From contig NZ_JBHZRC010000001.1 in NCBI RefSeq assembly GCF_043641075.1, positions 682,001 to 746,000 on the forward strand: a DNA stretch of 64,000 bases, given 5' to 3'. Below are positions 34,503 to 43,003 of the stretch, in pieces. Origin of the DNA: Bacillus_BD oryzisoli_A (GTDB lineage: Bacteria > Bacillota > Bacilli > Bacillales > Cytobacillaceae). The notes beneath the pieces were generated by a model that saw nothing but the letters and a program-made list of their open reading frames with translations, ran no database searches and was not told the origin of the DNA. The translations under genes were made by a program, and so were the position numbers. The stretch's first letter is position 1, and every line of letters starts with the position of its first letter.

Positions 34503-35993
34503 TTGAACGGGAATTTTCTTTTTAAAAGTTATTTGCTTAAATGCTTCTTACTCCTGGCTGCCTTACTTTTGTCGATTCCAATACCGAGCATAGCAGCTCA
34601 GGATACAATAACAACTGCACCATTAAAAGCCCAAATAGACAGGATACTAGAGGATCAGCGACTTGAGGGGGCAGTGACTGGCATAAGCATCAGAAAGGCC
34701 GGCAACGGAGAGGTCATTTATTCTTCTAACGGAAATATTCGATTGCATCCTGCCTCAAATATGAAGCTATTGACGGCTGCAGCAGCTTTAGAAAAACTTG
34801 GTCCCGACTATCAATTTTCAACAGAATTGTGGATGGATGGCAGGGTAAAGGGAAAGGTTCTTGAGGGGGATTTATTTCTAAAAGGTACAGGCGATCCAAC
34901 TTTAATGAAGAAAGACCTTGACCAATTTGCTAAGGAATTGAAAGAAAAAGGAATTTCTAGAATTAACGGAAATCTGATAGGAGACGATAGCTGGTATGAT
35001 AATATTCGGCTTTCACAGGATCTGAATTGGTCAGATGAACCGTTCCATACAGGTGCCCAGGTTTCAGCATTAACTCTTTCACCAACTAATGATTACGATT
35101 CGGGAACCGTCCTCCTTGAAATAACGCCCAGTGTAAAAATTGGGAAAAAGGGAAGCATTCAGGTAACTCCAAATACTGATTATGTAAACATCATTAATCA
35201 GACAAAAACAGCAGAAGCTGAACAATCCAGCCAGGTTATTATTGACAGAGTACATGGAACGAACACAATTATTGTAAAAGGCAGTATTCCACAGAACGGC
35301 AGTAGCATGAAAAAGTGGGTGGCTGTTTGGAAACCAACAGAATATGTCTTACATGTGTTTAAAAAGTCCCTTTATGCACATGGAATCACATTCGGAGGGA
35401 AATCAGCAATAAAAACAGGTGTTCTTCCACATAAGGCTTCAAAGCTTGCTGACAAACAGTCGATGCCATTAAAGGAGCTTCTGATTCCTTTTATGAAGCT
35501 CAGTAATAATAGTCATGCTGAGGTATTAACAAAAGAAATGGGGAAGGTTGTTCAAGGCGAGGGTAGCTGGGATGCCGGTTTACAGGTAATCAAGGAGACA
35601 GTAATGAATTTAGGACTTAATGGAGAAAGTATTCAGCTTCGAGACGGTTCTGGAATGTCTCATAAAAACATGATTACAGCAAATGAGCTTTCCAAATTAC
35701 TTTTTATTGCCCAGTCTAAAAAATGGTTTCCTGAATTCGAAAAGTCTTTGCCGATTGCCGGTCAATCAGACAAACTGTCAGGCGGTACATTACGAAGTCG
35801 CCTAAAAGACGAGCTGACAATTGGCAATGTAAAAGCTAAAACTGGTTCAATTTCAGGTGTTTCCACATTGAGCGGGTATATTACAGCTAGGAGCGGAGAG
35901 CCATATATTTTCTCTATCATGATTAATAATTTTCTAGCACCTTCGGTAACAGACTTAGAAGATAGCATCGTAAGAGCTATAGCTGAATCTTAA
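34503..35993 (+). CDS. dacC: D-Ala-D-Ala carboxypeptidase/endopeptidase, PBP4a type (S13)
   Basis: A 496-residue penicillin-binding protein of peptidase family S13. After a signal peptide (residues 1-31) the catalytic motifs are S85-N-M-K88 (SxxK), SNN near residue 335 and KTGS near residue 443. The long insertion between SxxK and SxN, as in B. subtilis PbpE/DacC-type PBP4a, is present (about residues 100-330). It cleaves the terminal D-Ala or cross-links in peptidoglycan, outside the membrane. TTG start after GAGGGTGAA. In B. subtilis dacC is expressed late; regulation here is not visible. Confidence 0.9.
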   Translation: MNGNFLFKSYLLKCFLLLAALLLSIPIPSIAAQDTITTAPLKAQIDRILEDQRLEGAVTGISIRKAGNGEVIYSSNGNIRLHPASNMKLLTAAAALEKLGPDYQFSTELWMDGRVKGKVLEGDLFLKGTGDPTLMKKDLDQFAKELKEKGISRINGNLIGDDSWYDNIRLSQDLNWSDEPFHTGAQVSALTLSPTNDYDSGTVLLEITPSVKIGKKGSIQVTPNTDYVNIINQTKTAEAEQSSQVIIDRVHGTNTIIVKGSIPQNGSSMKKWVAVWKPTEYVLHVFKKSLYAHGITFGGKSAIKTGVLPHKASKLADKQSMPLKELLIPFMKLSNNSHAEVLTKEMGKVVQGEGSWDAGLQVIKETVMNLGLNGESIQLRDGSGMSHKNMITANELSKLLFIAQSKKWFPEFEKSLPIAGQSDKLSGGTLRSRLKDELTIGNVKAKTGSISGVSTLSGYITARSGEPYIFSIMINNFLAPSVTDLEDSIVRAIAES

Positions 35994-36000
35994 GCAAAGA

Positions 36001-36074
36001 AAACTACCGAAAAAAATAGGGAGTCTCAGCAGATGTTAATCGTCTTTTGAGACTCCCTATTTTTTCGGTAGTTT
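36001..36074. terminator. Long bidirectional hairpin shared by dacC and the protease gene
   Basis: Arms of about 27 bp, from AAACTACCGAAAAAA to GGGAGTCTCA and their complement at 36048-36074, with a 20-nt loop. The right arm overlaps the last six codons and stop of the minus-strand protease gene, so it is both coding and terminator. Confidence 0.88.
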
Positions 36075-36824
36075 AGTTAAAAATTGTTCCACTGGTATAG
36101 CAAGGCCTGTACCATCTTCAATTGTTTTTGCATAAACAACTCCAATCACTTCTCCATCTAAGTCAATAACCGGACTGCCACTGTTTCCTTTATAAATAGG
36201 TGCCGAAATCATTAATAACTGATTATTATCAGACCCTTCCAATATATCGCCTTCATTGGCAATTTGATTATGAAAAAGTGGATTTCCAATCACATAAATA
36301 TGATCTTTACTATTCCATTTATTAGGCTTACTCAATGTAAGAAACGGTAAATTTTCACCGTCAACCTTTAAGAAGGCAAGATCTAAAACAGAATCCATAT
36401 GAACAATGGAAGCTCTCAATACATCACCTTGTGGAAACATTACAGTAATAGGATTCATATCTTCTACAACATGTCGGTTAGTAATAATGAACCCGTTTTC
36501 AGCAATATTAAAACCCGTTCCTTTTGTATTAGAGTCCTGTATCGTAACAACCGCTTCCTTATACTTCTGGATCTTTTCTTGCTTAGAAAGCTCCTTGGAC
36601 TTCTGTAAAAATTTAATAGAAGGAATATTAATAACCTGAGGCCATATTTGATTAAAGCTAATCAGCATGGCTAAAACCAGTCCTGTGGTAACTATTTTAA
36701 AAAAGAAGGATCGCCGTTTTTTCTGTTTTTCCTTTACTATTCGATCATCTTCATTAGGTAAAAAATCCTCTAATGGGGGTTCATCAAAATAATCTTCCTG
36801 TTCATTTTGGTCATGACGTTCCAT
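36057..36824 (-). CDS. Membrane-anchored trypsin-like serine protease (S1C)
   Basis: About 255 residues: a highly acidic N-terminal 35 residues in the cytoplasm, one membrane helix (about residues 42-60), then an extracellular S1C (HtrA-like) protease domain. The triad is visible as H in TNRHVVED, D in SVLDLAFLKVD and S in GNSGSPVIDLDGEVIGVVYA. No PDZ domain follows, unlike HtrA, YvtA or YyxA. It should process or degrade exported proteins. ATG 36824 with GAGGGT was preferred to an upstream ATG without a site. Regulation not visible. Confidence 0.85.
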   Translation of the reverse strand: MERHDQNEQEDYFDEPPLEDFLPNEDDRIVKEKQKKRRSFFFKIVTTGLVLAMLISFNQIWPQVINIPSIKFLQKSKELSKQEKIQKYKEAVVTIQDSNTKGTGFNIAENGFIITNRHVVEDMNPITVMFPQGDVLRASIVHMDSVLDLAFLKVDGENLPFLTLSKPNKWNSKDHIYVIGNPLFHNQIANEGDILEGSDNNQLLMISAPIYKGNSGSPVIDLDGEVIGVVYAKTIEDGTGLAIPVEQFLTKLPKK

Positions 36825-36959
36825 ATGGTTTATACCCTCACATTTAACTGATTGTTTCTTCAATTATGATACCAAATGCGATTAAAAATCAAACGATTTA
36901 GTATGAGTAATAAACGGAGTCGTTGGTGCAAATTAATTATAATTATATATAAAATGAAA

Positions 36960-36991
36960 CAAAGTCCTGCAAATTTACTTACAGGACTTTG
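36960..36991 (-). terminator. Terminator of the 72-aa gene
   Basis: CAAAGTCCTG / CAGGACTTTG perfect stem with a 12-nt loop, just downstream of the minus-strand gene. Confidence 0.7.
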
Positions 36992-37007
36992 TTATTTAAT
37001 AAATAAT

Positions 37008-37226
37008 TTATCTCCTTTTCTTCTTATTATCGCTCACTAAAGCCTGTTTCTTAACAACCTTTTCAAATTCCACATATACATGAACGACGTTTTCTCTGAC
37101 CTCCTGTACATTCATAACTTTTCCTTTACGGCCTTTTATCTTAATATTCTCATCTACAACAGGTATTTGCTGTCGGCACTGGCTTAACACTAAATTACTT
37201 TTTTCATAAAAATGAACGGCAACCAT
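37008..37226 (-). CDS. Small basic protein (72 aa), unknown function
   Basis: A 72-residue protein (MVAVHFYEKSNLVLSQCRQQ ... KKKRR) with a strongly basic C-terminus. ATG 37226 follows AAAAGGAG with nine-base spacing; an ATG 38 codons upstream has no site. The site itself forms a tiny hairpin GGAG-AAA-CTCC. The central part (VVDENIKIKGRKGKVMNVQE) looks like a small SH3- or KOW-like beta barrel; function unknown. Confidence 0.55.
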   Translation of the reverse strand: MVAVHFYEKSNLVLSQCRQQIPVVDENIKIKGRKGKVMNVQEVRENVVHVYVEFEKVVKKQALVSDNKKKRR

Positions 37227-37492
37227 ATGGAGTTTCTCCTTTTTAATAAATTTTTCACAAAAAAGGGGAATTAGGGAACACTCATCTTTTATAAAATATT
37301 TAGGAAAACTCCATATTAGACCAGGTACAACTTTATTCATTAAATGATTTTAGAAAATGAAAGGAGGGAGGGGAACGAATTACCAGTTAACTGGTACTAA
37401 ATGTGTGACTTTTGATATATTGATGTTTATTTCTCTGTGCTATTCTTAGTTTGTTAAGTATCGAACAAATATTTAAAACGGAGGTTATATAT

Positions 37493-37735
37493 ATGAGCTG
37501 TGGTTGTACAACAAATTTACATGACGGTAAGGCAATTGTTGATCATGTTAAAAGCAAAGGAAAAGCGGATTTAGCACCAACAGTAGCACATGAAATCGCA
37601 TGTGATTGCGGTGAAACCTTTACATTAGAAAAAGTTATTATGAATTGTCCAAAATGTGAAATGACCTACGCCGTTACACCATGTGGTTCAGATGATAAAA
37701 ATAATATCAAGCAGGCAGGAATTAAGTACGAATAA
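37493..37735 (+). CDS. Small zinc-ribbon-like protein (80 aa)
   Basis: An 80-residue cysteine-rich protein: MSCGCTTN at the start, then CDCGETF and MNCPKCEMTYAV, a CxC...CxxC set fit for a zinc ribbon. ATG 37493 lies eight bases after GGAGG. It is soluble and monocistronic. No family name is recognised; small proteins of this sort in Bacillus are usually uncharacterised. A perfect bidirectional terminator follows. Confidence 0.7.
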   Translation: MSCGCTTNLHDGKAIVDHVKSKGKADLAPTVAHEIACDCGETFTLEKVIMNCPKCEMTYAVTPCGSDDKNNIKQAGIKYE

Positions 37736-37737
37736 CA

Positions 37738-37783
37738 TGAAAAAAGGAAAATCCTCGTATAATTGGATTTTCCTTTTTTCATT
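37738..37783. terminator. Bidirectional terminator between the zinc-ribbon and degV genes
   Basis: Eighteen-bp perfect inverted repeat ATGAAAAAAGGAAAATCC / its complement, ten-base loop, ending at the degV stop. Confidence 0.9.
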
Positions 37784-38630
37784 ATTCTTCTCTAAACCAG
37801 GTAAGCGCAATGGTTCCCGCACCAGCATGAACTCCAATTGCGGATCCCAATGGCCCAATCACTACTTCAAGATCAGGTGAAAGGGCGCGAATCTGCTCTT
37901 CGATACTAAGAGCTTCCTGTTTAGCGCCGCCTTCTAAAATATAAACGGTTTTAATGATTATATCTTGTTCTAGATCGTCCTTTAATTTCGCAACCATATA
38001 GGATAACGCCTTTTTTTGCGAACGTACCTTATCATAGGGAATCAATTTACCATCTTCAAACGTTAGAATTGGCTTAATTTGAAGCAAACTTCCCATCAGC
38101 ATTTGAATCGCACTCACACGTCCCCCTTTATGTAACTGCTCTAGAGAACCAATCATGACATAAAGTGTATTAGTGGGATACATCGTTCTAAGTTTATTTG
38201 CTGTATCCTCAGGTGAGTGCCCCTCACGAATCCATTCCTGACCTTTACGAATTAGATGGGCCACCGGTAAAGAGATAAGTCTTGAATCCACTAGTTCAAG
38301 AGGAAAACCAGCCATATCAGCCGCTTGTTTTGTAGCGTTTGCCGTTCCGCTCAGTTCCGTTGATAAATGAACAGCAATTCCTAAATCATATTCTTTTTTT
38401 AGTTCCTCAAATAGAGAAACTAAATCTCCAATAACTGGCTGAGAGGTTTTTGGCAGTTTTCGAGAAGAAGTGAGTCTTGAATATAATTCTTCTTCTGAGA
38501 TGTCAATTCCATCTTTATATGTCTCATTTTCAAATGTGATTTCAATGGGTACAACAAATATATTATTTTGCTTTGCATATTCAGGTTCGATATAACAGGT
38601 ACTGTCCGTAATCCAAGCGATTTTTTTCAA
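37782..38630 (-). CDS. DegV family fatty-acid-binding protein
   Basis: A 282-residue two-domain protein. The N-terminal WITDSTCYI and KTSQPVIGDLVSLFE segments, the HLSTELSGTANATKQAADMA motif (fatty-acid carboxylate binding) and KGGRVSAIQMLMGSLLQIKPIL are characteristic of DegV/FakB. Such proteins bind acyl chains and present them to the kinase FakA for incorporation into phospholipid. The TTG start follows AGGGGGA. It is divergent from the kinase pseudogene near dif. Confidence 0.9.
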   Translation of the reverse strand: MKKIAWITDSTCYIEPEYAKQNNIFVVPIEITFENETYKDGIDISEEELYSRLTSSRKLPKTSQPVIGDLVSLFEELKKEYDLGIAVHLSTELSGTANATKQAADMAGFPLELVDSRLISLPVAHLIRKGQEWIREGHSPEDTANKLRTMYPTNTLYVMIGSLEQLHKGGRVSAIQMLMGSLLQIKPILTFEDGKLIPYDKVRSQKKALSYMVAKLKDDLEQDIIIKTVYILEGGAKQEALSIEEQIRALSPDLEVVIGPLGSAIGVHAGAGTIALTWFREE

Positions 38631-38810
38631 CAGAATTCCCCCTAGGCCAGATTTGTAAAATGATAGTTAGTAACATTAATTCGCAAACAATTTACGAAGT
38701 TCACAAAAAACTATACCCTCATCTTAATACCAGCTACTATATGTTAGTATATATGATATACCATCATACCCGTTAAAAAAAGCATTTTTTGCAAACACAG
38801 CTTTCTTTCA

Positions 38811-39097
38811 GCAATCATTGCAGTGGGTGGGGATGGAAAAATTTATTAAATATAACGGTGGCACACCAGCTTTCAAAGGTTAAATTGCTTCTCATTTTTA
38901 TTAGCGTCTTTTTTGGTAAACACACAAAGTATAAAGAAGTCAGCATGCTAACAGGTAAAAATATATCCATTTCCAGTACTGAACCAATGAAAGTTCACAC
39001 AGATGGTAAATATGCTGGAGAATCACCGGTTACCATTGAAATATTGCCATCATATTTTCCTATCTACTCAAAGCTAAAGGAATATAACCAGGATTAG
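38811..39097 (+). pseudogene. Decayed diacylglycerol-kinase-family gene
   Basis: Two parts of a lipid kinase are visible. In one frame 38811-38837 encodes AIIAVGGDG, the catalytic GGDG motif of the diacylglycerol kinase (DagK/YegS/BmrU) family. Then, in another frame from 38843, LLNITVAHQLSKVKLLLIF, FGKHTKYKEV and SSTEPMKVHTDGKYAGESPV run to a stop at 39097, matching the C-terminal third of the same family. About 150 residues between GGDGT and DGLLNIT are missing, as is the N-terminus. The join lies at GATGGAAAAA, consistent with deletion between two GATGG copies (both sites encode Asp-Gly) plus slippage in an A run. No ribosome binding site remains. Confidence 0.75.
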
Positions 39098-39191
39098 ATA
39101 TCAGCACTACTATTACTATTACAGATAACCACTAACTAGAATAGCTAACAGCAAGGGTGTAGGAGGAGTAACTACTCTGGTTAGTTTCTTT

Positions 39192-39228
<37 letters not shown>

Positions 39229-39516
39229 AATTATAAAAATGATTAATCCGTCTCAATATCTGAGTAAACTCTTAAAAGTGAGACAGAAAGTAAATTTTTT
39301 ACTAAAACGATTTATTTAATCGTATAAATCTAACTTAATATTATTGATTAAATTTATACTCTAAAAATCTTATGTAAATCGGGATATTGTAAATAATCAA
39401 CTCTTTGTAAACTAAATCATGTATCAGTCATATGTCATAACTTAATAATTAATAAAAACAATTACTAAACCACACTTAGTATCTCCAGTCTTCCTCCTCC
39501 ATTCTTTTTCTTATTT

Positions 39517-39527
39517 AGTTTACATAA
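39517..39527 (-). repeat. Second dif-like half site
   Basis: AGTTTACATAA repeats exactly the conserved arm of dif, in the same orientation, 316 bp further on. The preceding TTCTTTTT is also shared with the first site. The other arm is not conserved. Confidence 0.5.
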
Positions 39528-39587
39528 CATTATTATCAATTTTTATCCTTCTTTTTTTGATTTCTAATTCATTTTAATAAAACTAAA

Positions 39588-39617
39588 AGGTAATATCTCA
39601 TCATTCAGATATTACCT
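39588..39617 (-). terminator. Terminator of the 268-aa secreted protein gene
   Basis: AGGTAATATCT / AGATATTACCT perfect stem with an eight-base loop; on the minus strand it is followed by TTTTAGTTTT. Confidence 0.75.
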
Positions 39618-39634
39618 CTGGTTAATACATTCCA

Positions 39635-40441
39635 TTACTTACTCTTCTTTGCTTTCTTATCTCTATTAATCACCTTTGTATCAAGCAAGTTCCATTTTCC
39701 ATTTTCGTAAAACCATTTAGATTCTACAAATGCGATTGAATCTGCATGATATGCTCCACTTATTTGCTGGATTCCTTTTAATCCATATAACTCATCTTTT
39801 ACGATGACTGGCTTTAGTGAGCTATAGGGATCGATCATTAATTCTCGAGGCTCATTTAATTTCCCTTTCACAAAGAGTCCTAATTGATCATAATCCTTTT
39901 TCTTGCTAATTAAATTAAAATTGTACGTTTGACCTGTGTTATCAATAGTAATCGAAGCTTTGTAGTTATTCTGGAACTCACTTGTAATCATCAGAGAATC
40001 AGGTACACCTATATCAGTTAATATGAAGTCTTTTAACGTATATAAAAAGTGATGAGCGATCCCACCACTGCTGCCTGTTGGAATGGTAATGTATATATCC
40101 ATTATTCCATCATGGTTAAGGTCATCAAATTTTAATATCGGATCAAAGCCGCTATCCAATTCAGCTGTATAGATTTGACCATTTGATCCCTTGATTAAAA
40201 GGATCATCTCCTTTAAGAAAGAGCTGTCTTCCTCATACTGAACTCCATTTATTTCAATTGTATCTACCTTTCCATCACCTGAAACATCCATTTCCTCACT
40301 CAATAAATTAATTGTTTTGTCTACATTCGTTTCTTCTTTTTGTATTTGCTTCTTGTCTCCCTCTACTGCATATGCACCTGTAATAGCATTTAAGGACAGG
40401 AAAAACAACGCTAATAAAACCAACCCGAATTCTTTTTTCAT
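39635..40441 (-). CDS. Secreted VCBS/FG-GAP-like protein, unknown function
   Basis: A 268-residue protein with a signal peptide (residues 1-25, cleavage near AYAVE) and two EF-hand-like acidic loops, DVSGDGKVDTIEI and DLNHDGIMDIYI, typical of calcium-binding VCBS/FG-GAP repeats. The C-terminal part ends in a very basic KKAKKSK. Not assigned to a named family. AAGGAGG before the ATG. First gene on the parC side of dif. Confidence 0.65.
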   Translation of the reverse strand: MKKEFGLVLLALFFLSLNAITGAYAVEGDKKQIQKEETNVDKTINLLSEEMDVSGDGKVDTIEINGVQYEEDSSFLKEMILLIKGSNGQIYTAELDSGFDPILKFDDLNHDGIMDIYITIPTGSSGGIAHHFLYTLKDFILTDIGVPDSLMITSEFQNNYKASITIDNTGQTYNFNLISKKKDYDQLGLFVKGKLNEPRELMIDPYSSLKPVIVKDELYGLKGIQQISGAYHADSIAFVESKWFYENGKWNLLDTKVINRDKKAKKSK

Positions 40442-40505
40442 CTACTGGTCCTCCTTCGTGATGGATTCCATTAGCTATTATGTCCAATATTGGTAAAAAG
40501 ATGTA

Positions 40506-40536
40506 GAAAACCTCCTGCATTTTACAGGAGGTTTTT
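40506..40536 (-). terminator. Terminator of the parE-parC operon
   Basis: AAAACCTCCTG / CAGGAGGTTTT perfect stem with a seven-base loop, 20 bp beyond parC. Confidence 0.85.
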
Positions 40537-40555
40537 ATATGCTAATCTATTGATG

Positions 40556-43003
40556 TTATTGATCTTCCGTTGCCGTTTCTTCCTTCTGCTCTAGTTTCCA
40601 AATCGTTTTTGCTTTTCCGTTTTGGTCTTCATCAAATAAGAAGGAACCATTTGAATAGCGGTCATTAAAACGGAGTGTTGAAGTATTGGTTTGCTCAATG
40701 ATTCCCTTTTCTGTTTCAATTAGAATCATATCCTGCTCGTTAGCAAACACAAATCCAATTACATAGTGTGGATTTGTTTTCAGCTCACGTAAAATAACCA
40801 CTCCTCGCTTAGCTCGCGATGTTAATTCAAACTCACTTAATTTCATTTTTTTAATGGATCCGCGCTGAGTTGCAATTACAACTGACGGCTGGTCATCACT
40901 ATTTTTGATTTTACCGCCTGTAACATGATCACCGTCTTTTAAATTAATTCCCTTAACACCTGCCGCACGGACACCAATTGGACTTACTTCCTCTTCGTTA
41001 AACCATAGGGCATAACCGTAATAGGTAGTTAAGAAGAGCTCTTTTGTACCATCTGTTACATGGACATCGATGACCTCATCGTCCCCTTTTAAATTGATAG
41101 CAACGAGTGACTTCGAGCGACGCTGAGCATGGTATTGCTTTAATTCTGTTTTCTTGACCATCCCATTTTTCGTAACAAATAATAGATAGGACTCTGTTTC
41201 AAAATCCTTTACAGGAATGGCAGCAATGATGGCTTCATCCCGTTCAATTGGAATAATATTAGCAATATGCTGGCCAACATCCTTCCAGCGAATATCCGGA
41301 AGCTCATGAACTGGACAGAATAAGTAATTTCCTTTGTTCGTAAAGAGTAACAACACATCTGTTGTATTCACATCAAGCTGGGAAATCAGCTTGTCTGAAT
41401 CCTTCATCCCAAAGTCCTGACCATTGGAAGCAGCATATGAACGCTGGCTTGTACGTTTTACGTATCCTTCCTTTGTAACAGTCACAATGACATCCTCACT
41501 GGCAATCAGCACTTCAAGATTAATTTTAATTTCTTCTATTTCTGCCTCGATTTTCGTTCTTCTCGTATCGACAAATCGTTTTTGGACATCTCGCAATTCC
41601 TTCTTAATGACAGAAAATAGCTTTTTCTCGCTGCTCAAGATAGCCGTTAGCTCCTCTATCAGCTTAGCCAACTCTTCTGCCTCTTCTCTTAGTGCTGTAA
41701 TATCCGTATTCGTTAATCGATAGAGTTGTAGAGATACGATTGCTTCTGCTTGAGGCTCGCTAAATTGATACTTTGCCATCAAATTATTTTTAGCATCCCG
41801 CTTATCCTTAGAAGCACGGATTGTGGCAATTACCTCATCTAAAATAGATAAGGCCTTCATTAGTCCTTCTACGATATGTGAACGATCTCTTGCTTTTAAG
41901 AGATCAAATTCTGAGCGTCTTGTGACTACCTCTTTGCGATGATCAATATAAGCATCAAGCATTTCCCGCAGTCCCATTAATTTCGGCCTTCTATTATGAA
42001 TGGCTACCATATTGAAATGGTAGGTAATCTGTAAATCACTATTCTTAAATAGATAATTTAAGACGCCCTCTCCATCTGCCTCTTTCTTCAGCTCAATAAC
42101 AATCCTTAGTCCAGTTCGATCCGTTTCATCACGAACCTCTGCAATTCCCTCAACTTTTCGATCAAGACGAAACTCATCGATTTTCTTCACTAAGTTTGCC
42201 TTGTTTACTTCATACGGGATTTCGGTAATGACAATCTGCTGTTTTCCACCACGAATGGTTTCAAACTCTGTTTTACCGCGAACAATAACCTTGCCTTTAC
42301 CTGTCTCATAGGCTCTTTTTATCCCCTCAACACCCTGAATAATCCCACCTGTTGGAAAATCAGGCCCTTTTACGAATTCCATTAAATCATCTACGGAACA
42401 TTCAGGCTTATCCATACGATAGATAGCAGCATCAATAACTTCCCCAAGGTGATGTGGAGGTATTTCTGTTGCATAACCTGCAGAAATACCTGTTGACCCA
42501 TTCACGAGTAGATTCGGAAACGCAGCTGGCAACACGGTTGGTTCGTTTGATGTATCATCAAAGTTCGGAACCAAATCAACGGTTCGCTTATCTATATCTC
42601 GTAAGAGCTCTGAAGAAATGGCCGACAGTCTGGCTTCTGTATAACGCATCGCAGCAGGCGGGTCACCGTCAACACTCCCGTTATTCCCATGCATTTCAAT
42701 TAGTACATTACGTACCTTCCAATCCTGGCTCATCCGTACCATTGCTTCATATACGGAAGAATCACCATGCGGATGATAGTTACCAATTACATTACCAACG
42801 GTTTTGGCTGATTTACGGAAGTGTTTATCATGTGTATTCCCTTCGACATGCATGGCATACAGAATACGACGTTGCACAGGCTTTAGACCATCACGTGCAT
42901 CAGGAAGTGCCCGATCCTGGATAATGTATTTACTATAACGCCCAAATCGATCTCCAATCACTTCTTCTAGAGGCAGGTCATGAAATTTCTCTATTGAACT
43001 CAT
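40556..43003 (-). CDS. parC: DNA topoisomerase IV subunit A
   Basis: An 815-residue GyrA/ParC-type subunit that cuts and rejoins DNA to unlink daughter chromosomes. The catalytic tyrosine is Y121 in AMRYTEARLS. The quinolone-determining region HPHGDSSVYEAMVR has serine 82 and glutamate 86, equivalent to the sensitive S80/E84 of S. aureus GrlA. The C-terminal half has GyrA-like beta-pinwheel repeats but no GyrA box, supporting ParC. It overlaps parE by four bases (ATGA), and its GAGGAGG site lies inside parE. Position beside dif fits its decatenation role. Confidence 0.96.
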   Translation of the reverse strand: MSSIEKFHDLPLEEVIGDRFGRYSKYIIQDRALPDARDGLKPVQRRILYAMHVEGNTHDKHFRKSAKTVGNVIGNYHPHGDSSVYEAMVRMSQDWKVRNVLIEMHGNNGSVDGDPPAAMRYTEARLSAISSELLRDIDKRTVDLVPNFDDTSNEPTVLPAAFPNLLVNGSTGISAGYATEIPPHHLGEVIDAAIYRMDKPECSVDDLMEFVKGPDFPTGGIIQGVEGIKRAYETGKGKVIVRGKTEFETIRGGKQQIVITEIPYEVNKANLVKKIDEFRLDRKVEGIAEVRDETDRTGLRIVIELKKEADGEGVLNYLFKNSDLQITYHFNMVAIHNRRPKLMGLREMLDAYIDHRKEVVTRRSEFDLLKARDRSHIVEGLMKALSILDEVIATIRASKDKRDAKNNLMAKYQFSEPQAEAIVSLQLYRLTNTDITALREEAEELAKLIEELTAILSSEKKLFSVIKKELRDVQKRFVDTRRTKIEAEIEEIKINLEVLIASEDVIVTVTKEGYVKRTSQRSYAASNGQDFGMKDSDKLISQLDVNTTDVLLLFTNKGNYLFCPVHELPDIRWKDVGQHIANIIPIERDEAIIAAIPVKDFETESYLLFVTKNGMVKKTELKQYHAQRRSKSLVAINLKGDDEVIDVHVTDGTKELFLTTYYGYALWFNEEEVSPIGVRAAGVKGINLKDGDHVTGGKIKNSDDQPSVVIATQRGSIKKMKLSEFELTSRAKRGVVILRELKTNPHYVIGFVFANEQDMILIETEKGIIEQTNTSTLRFNDRYSNGSFLFDEDQNGKAKTIWKLEQKEETATEDQ

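Noticed and set aside
39370..39381. TTATGTAAATC near dif as another dif arm
   Set aside because: Only 9 of 11 positions match and no second arm follows; taken as chance in AT-rich DNA.
41424..42924. Plus-strand frames within parC
   Set aside because: Antisense shadows of the parC coding sequence.
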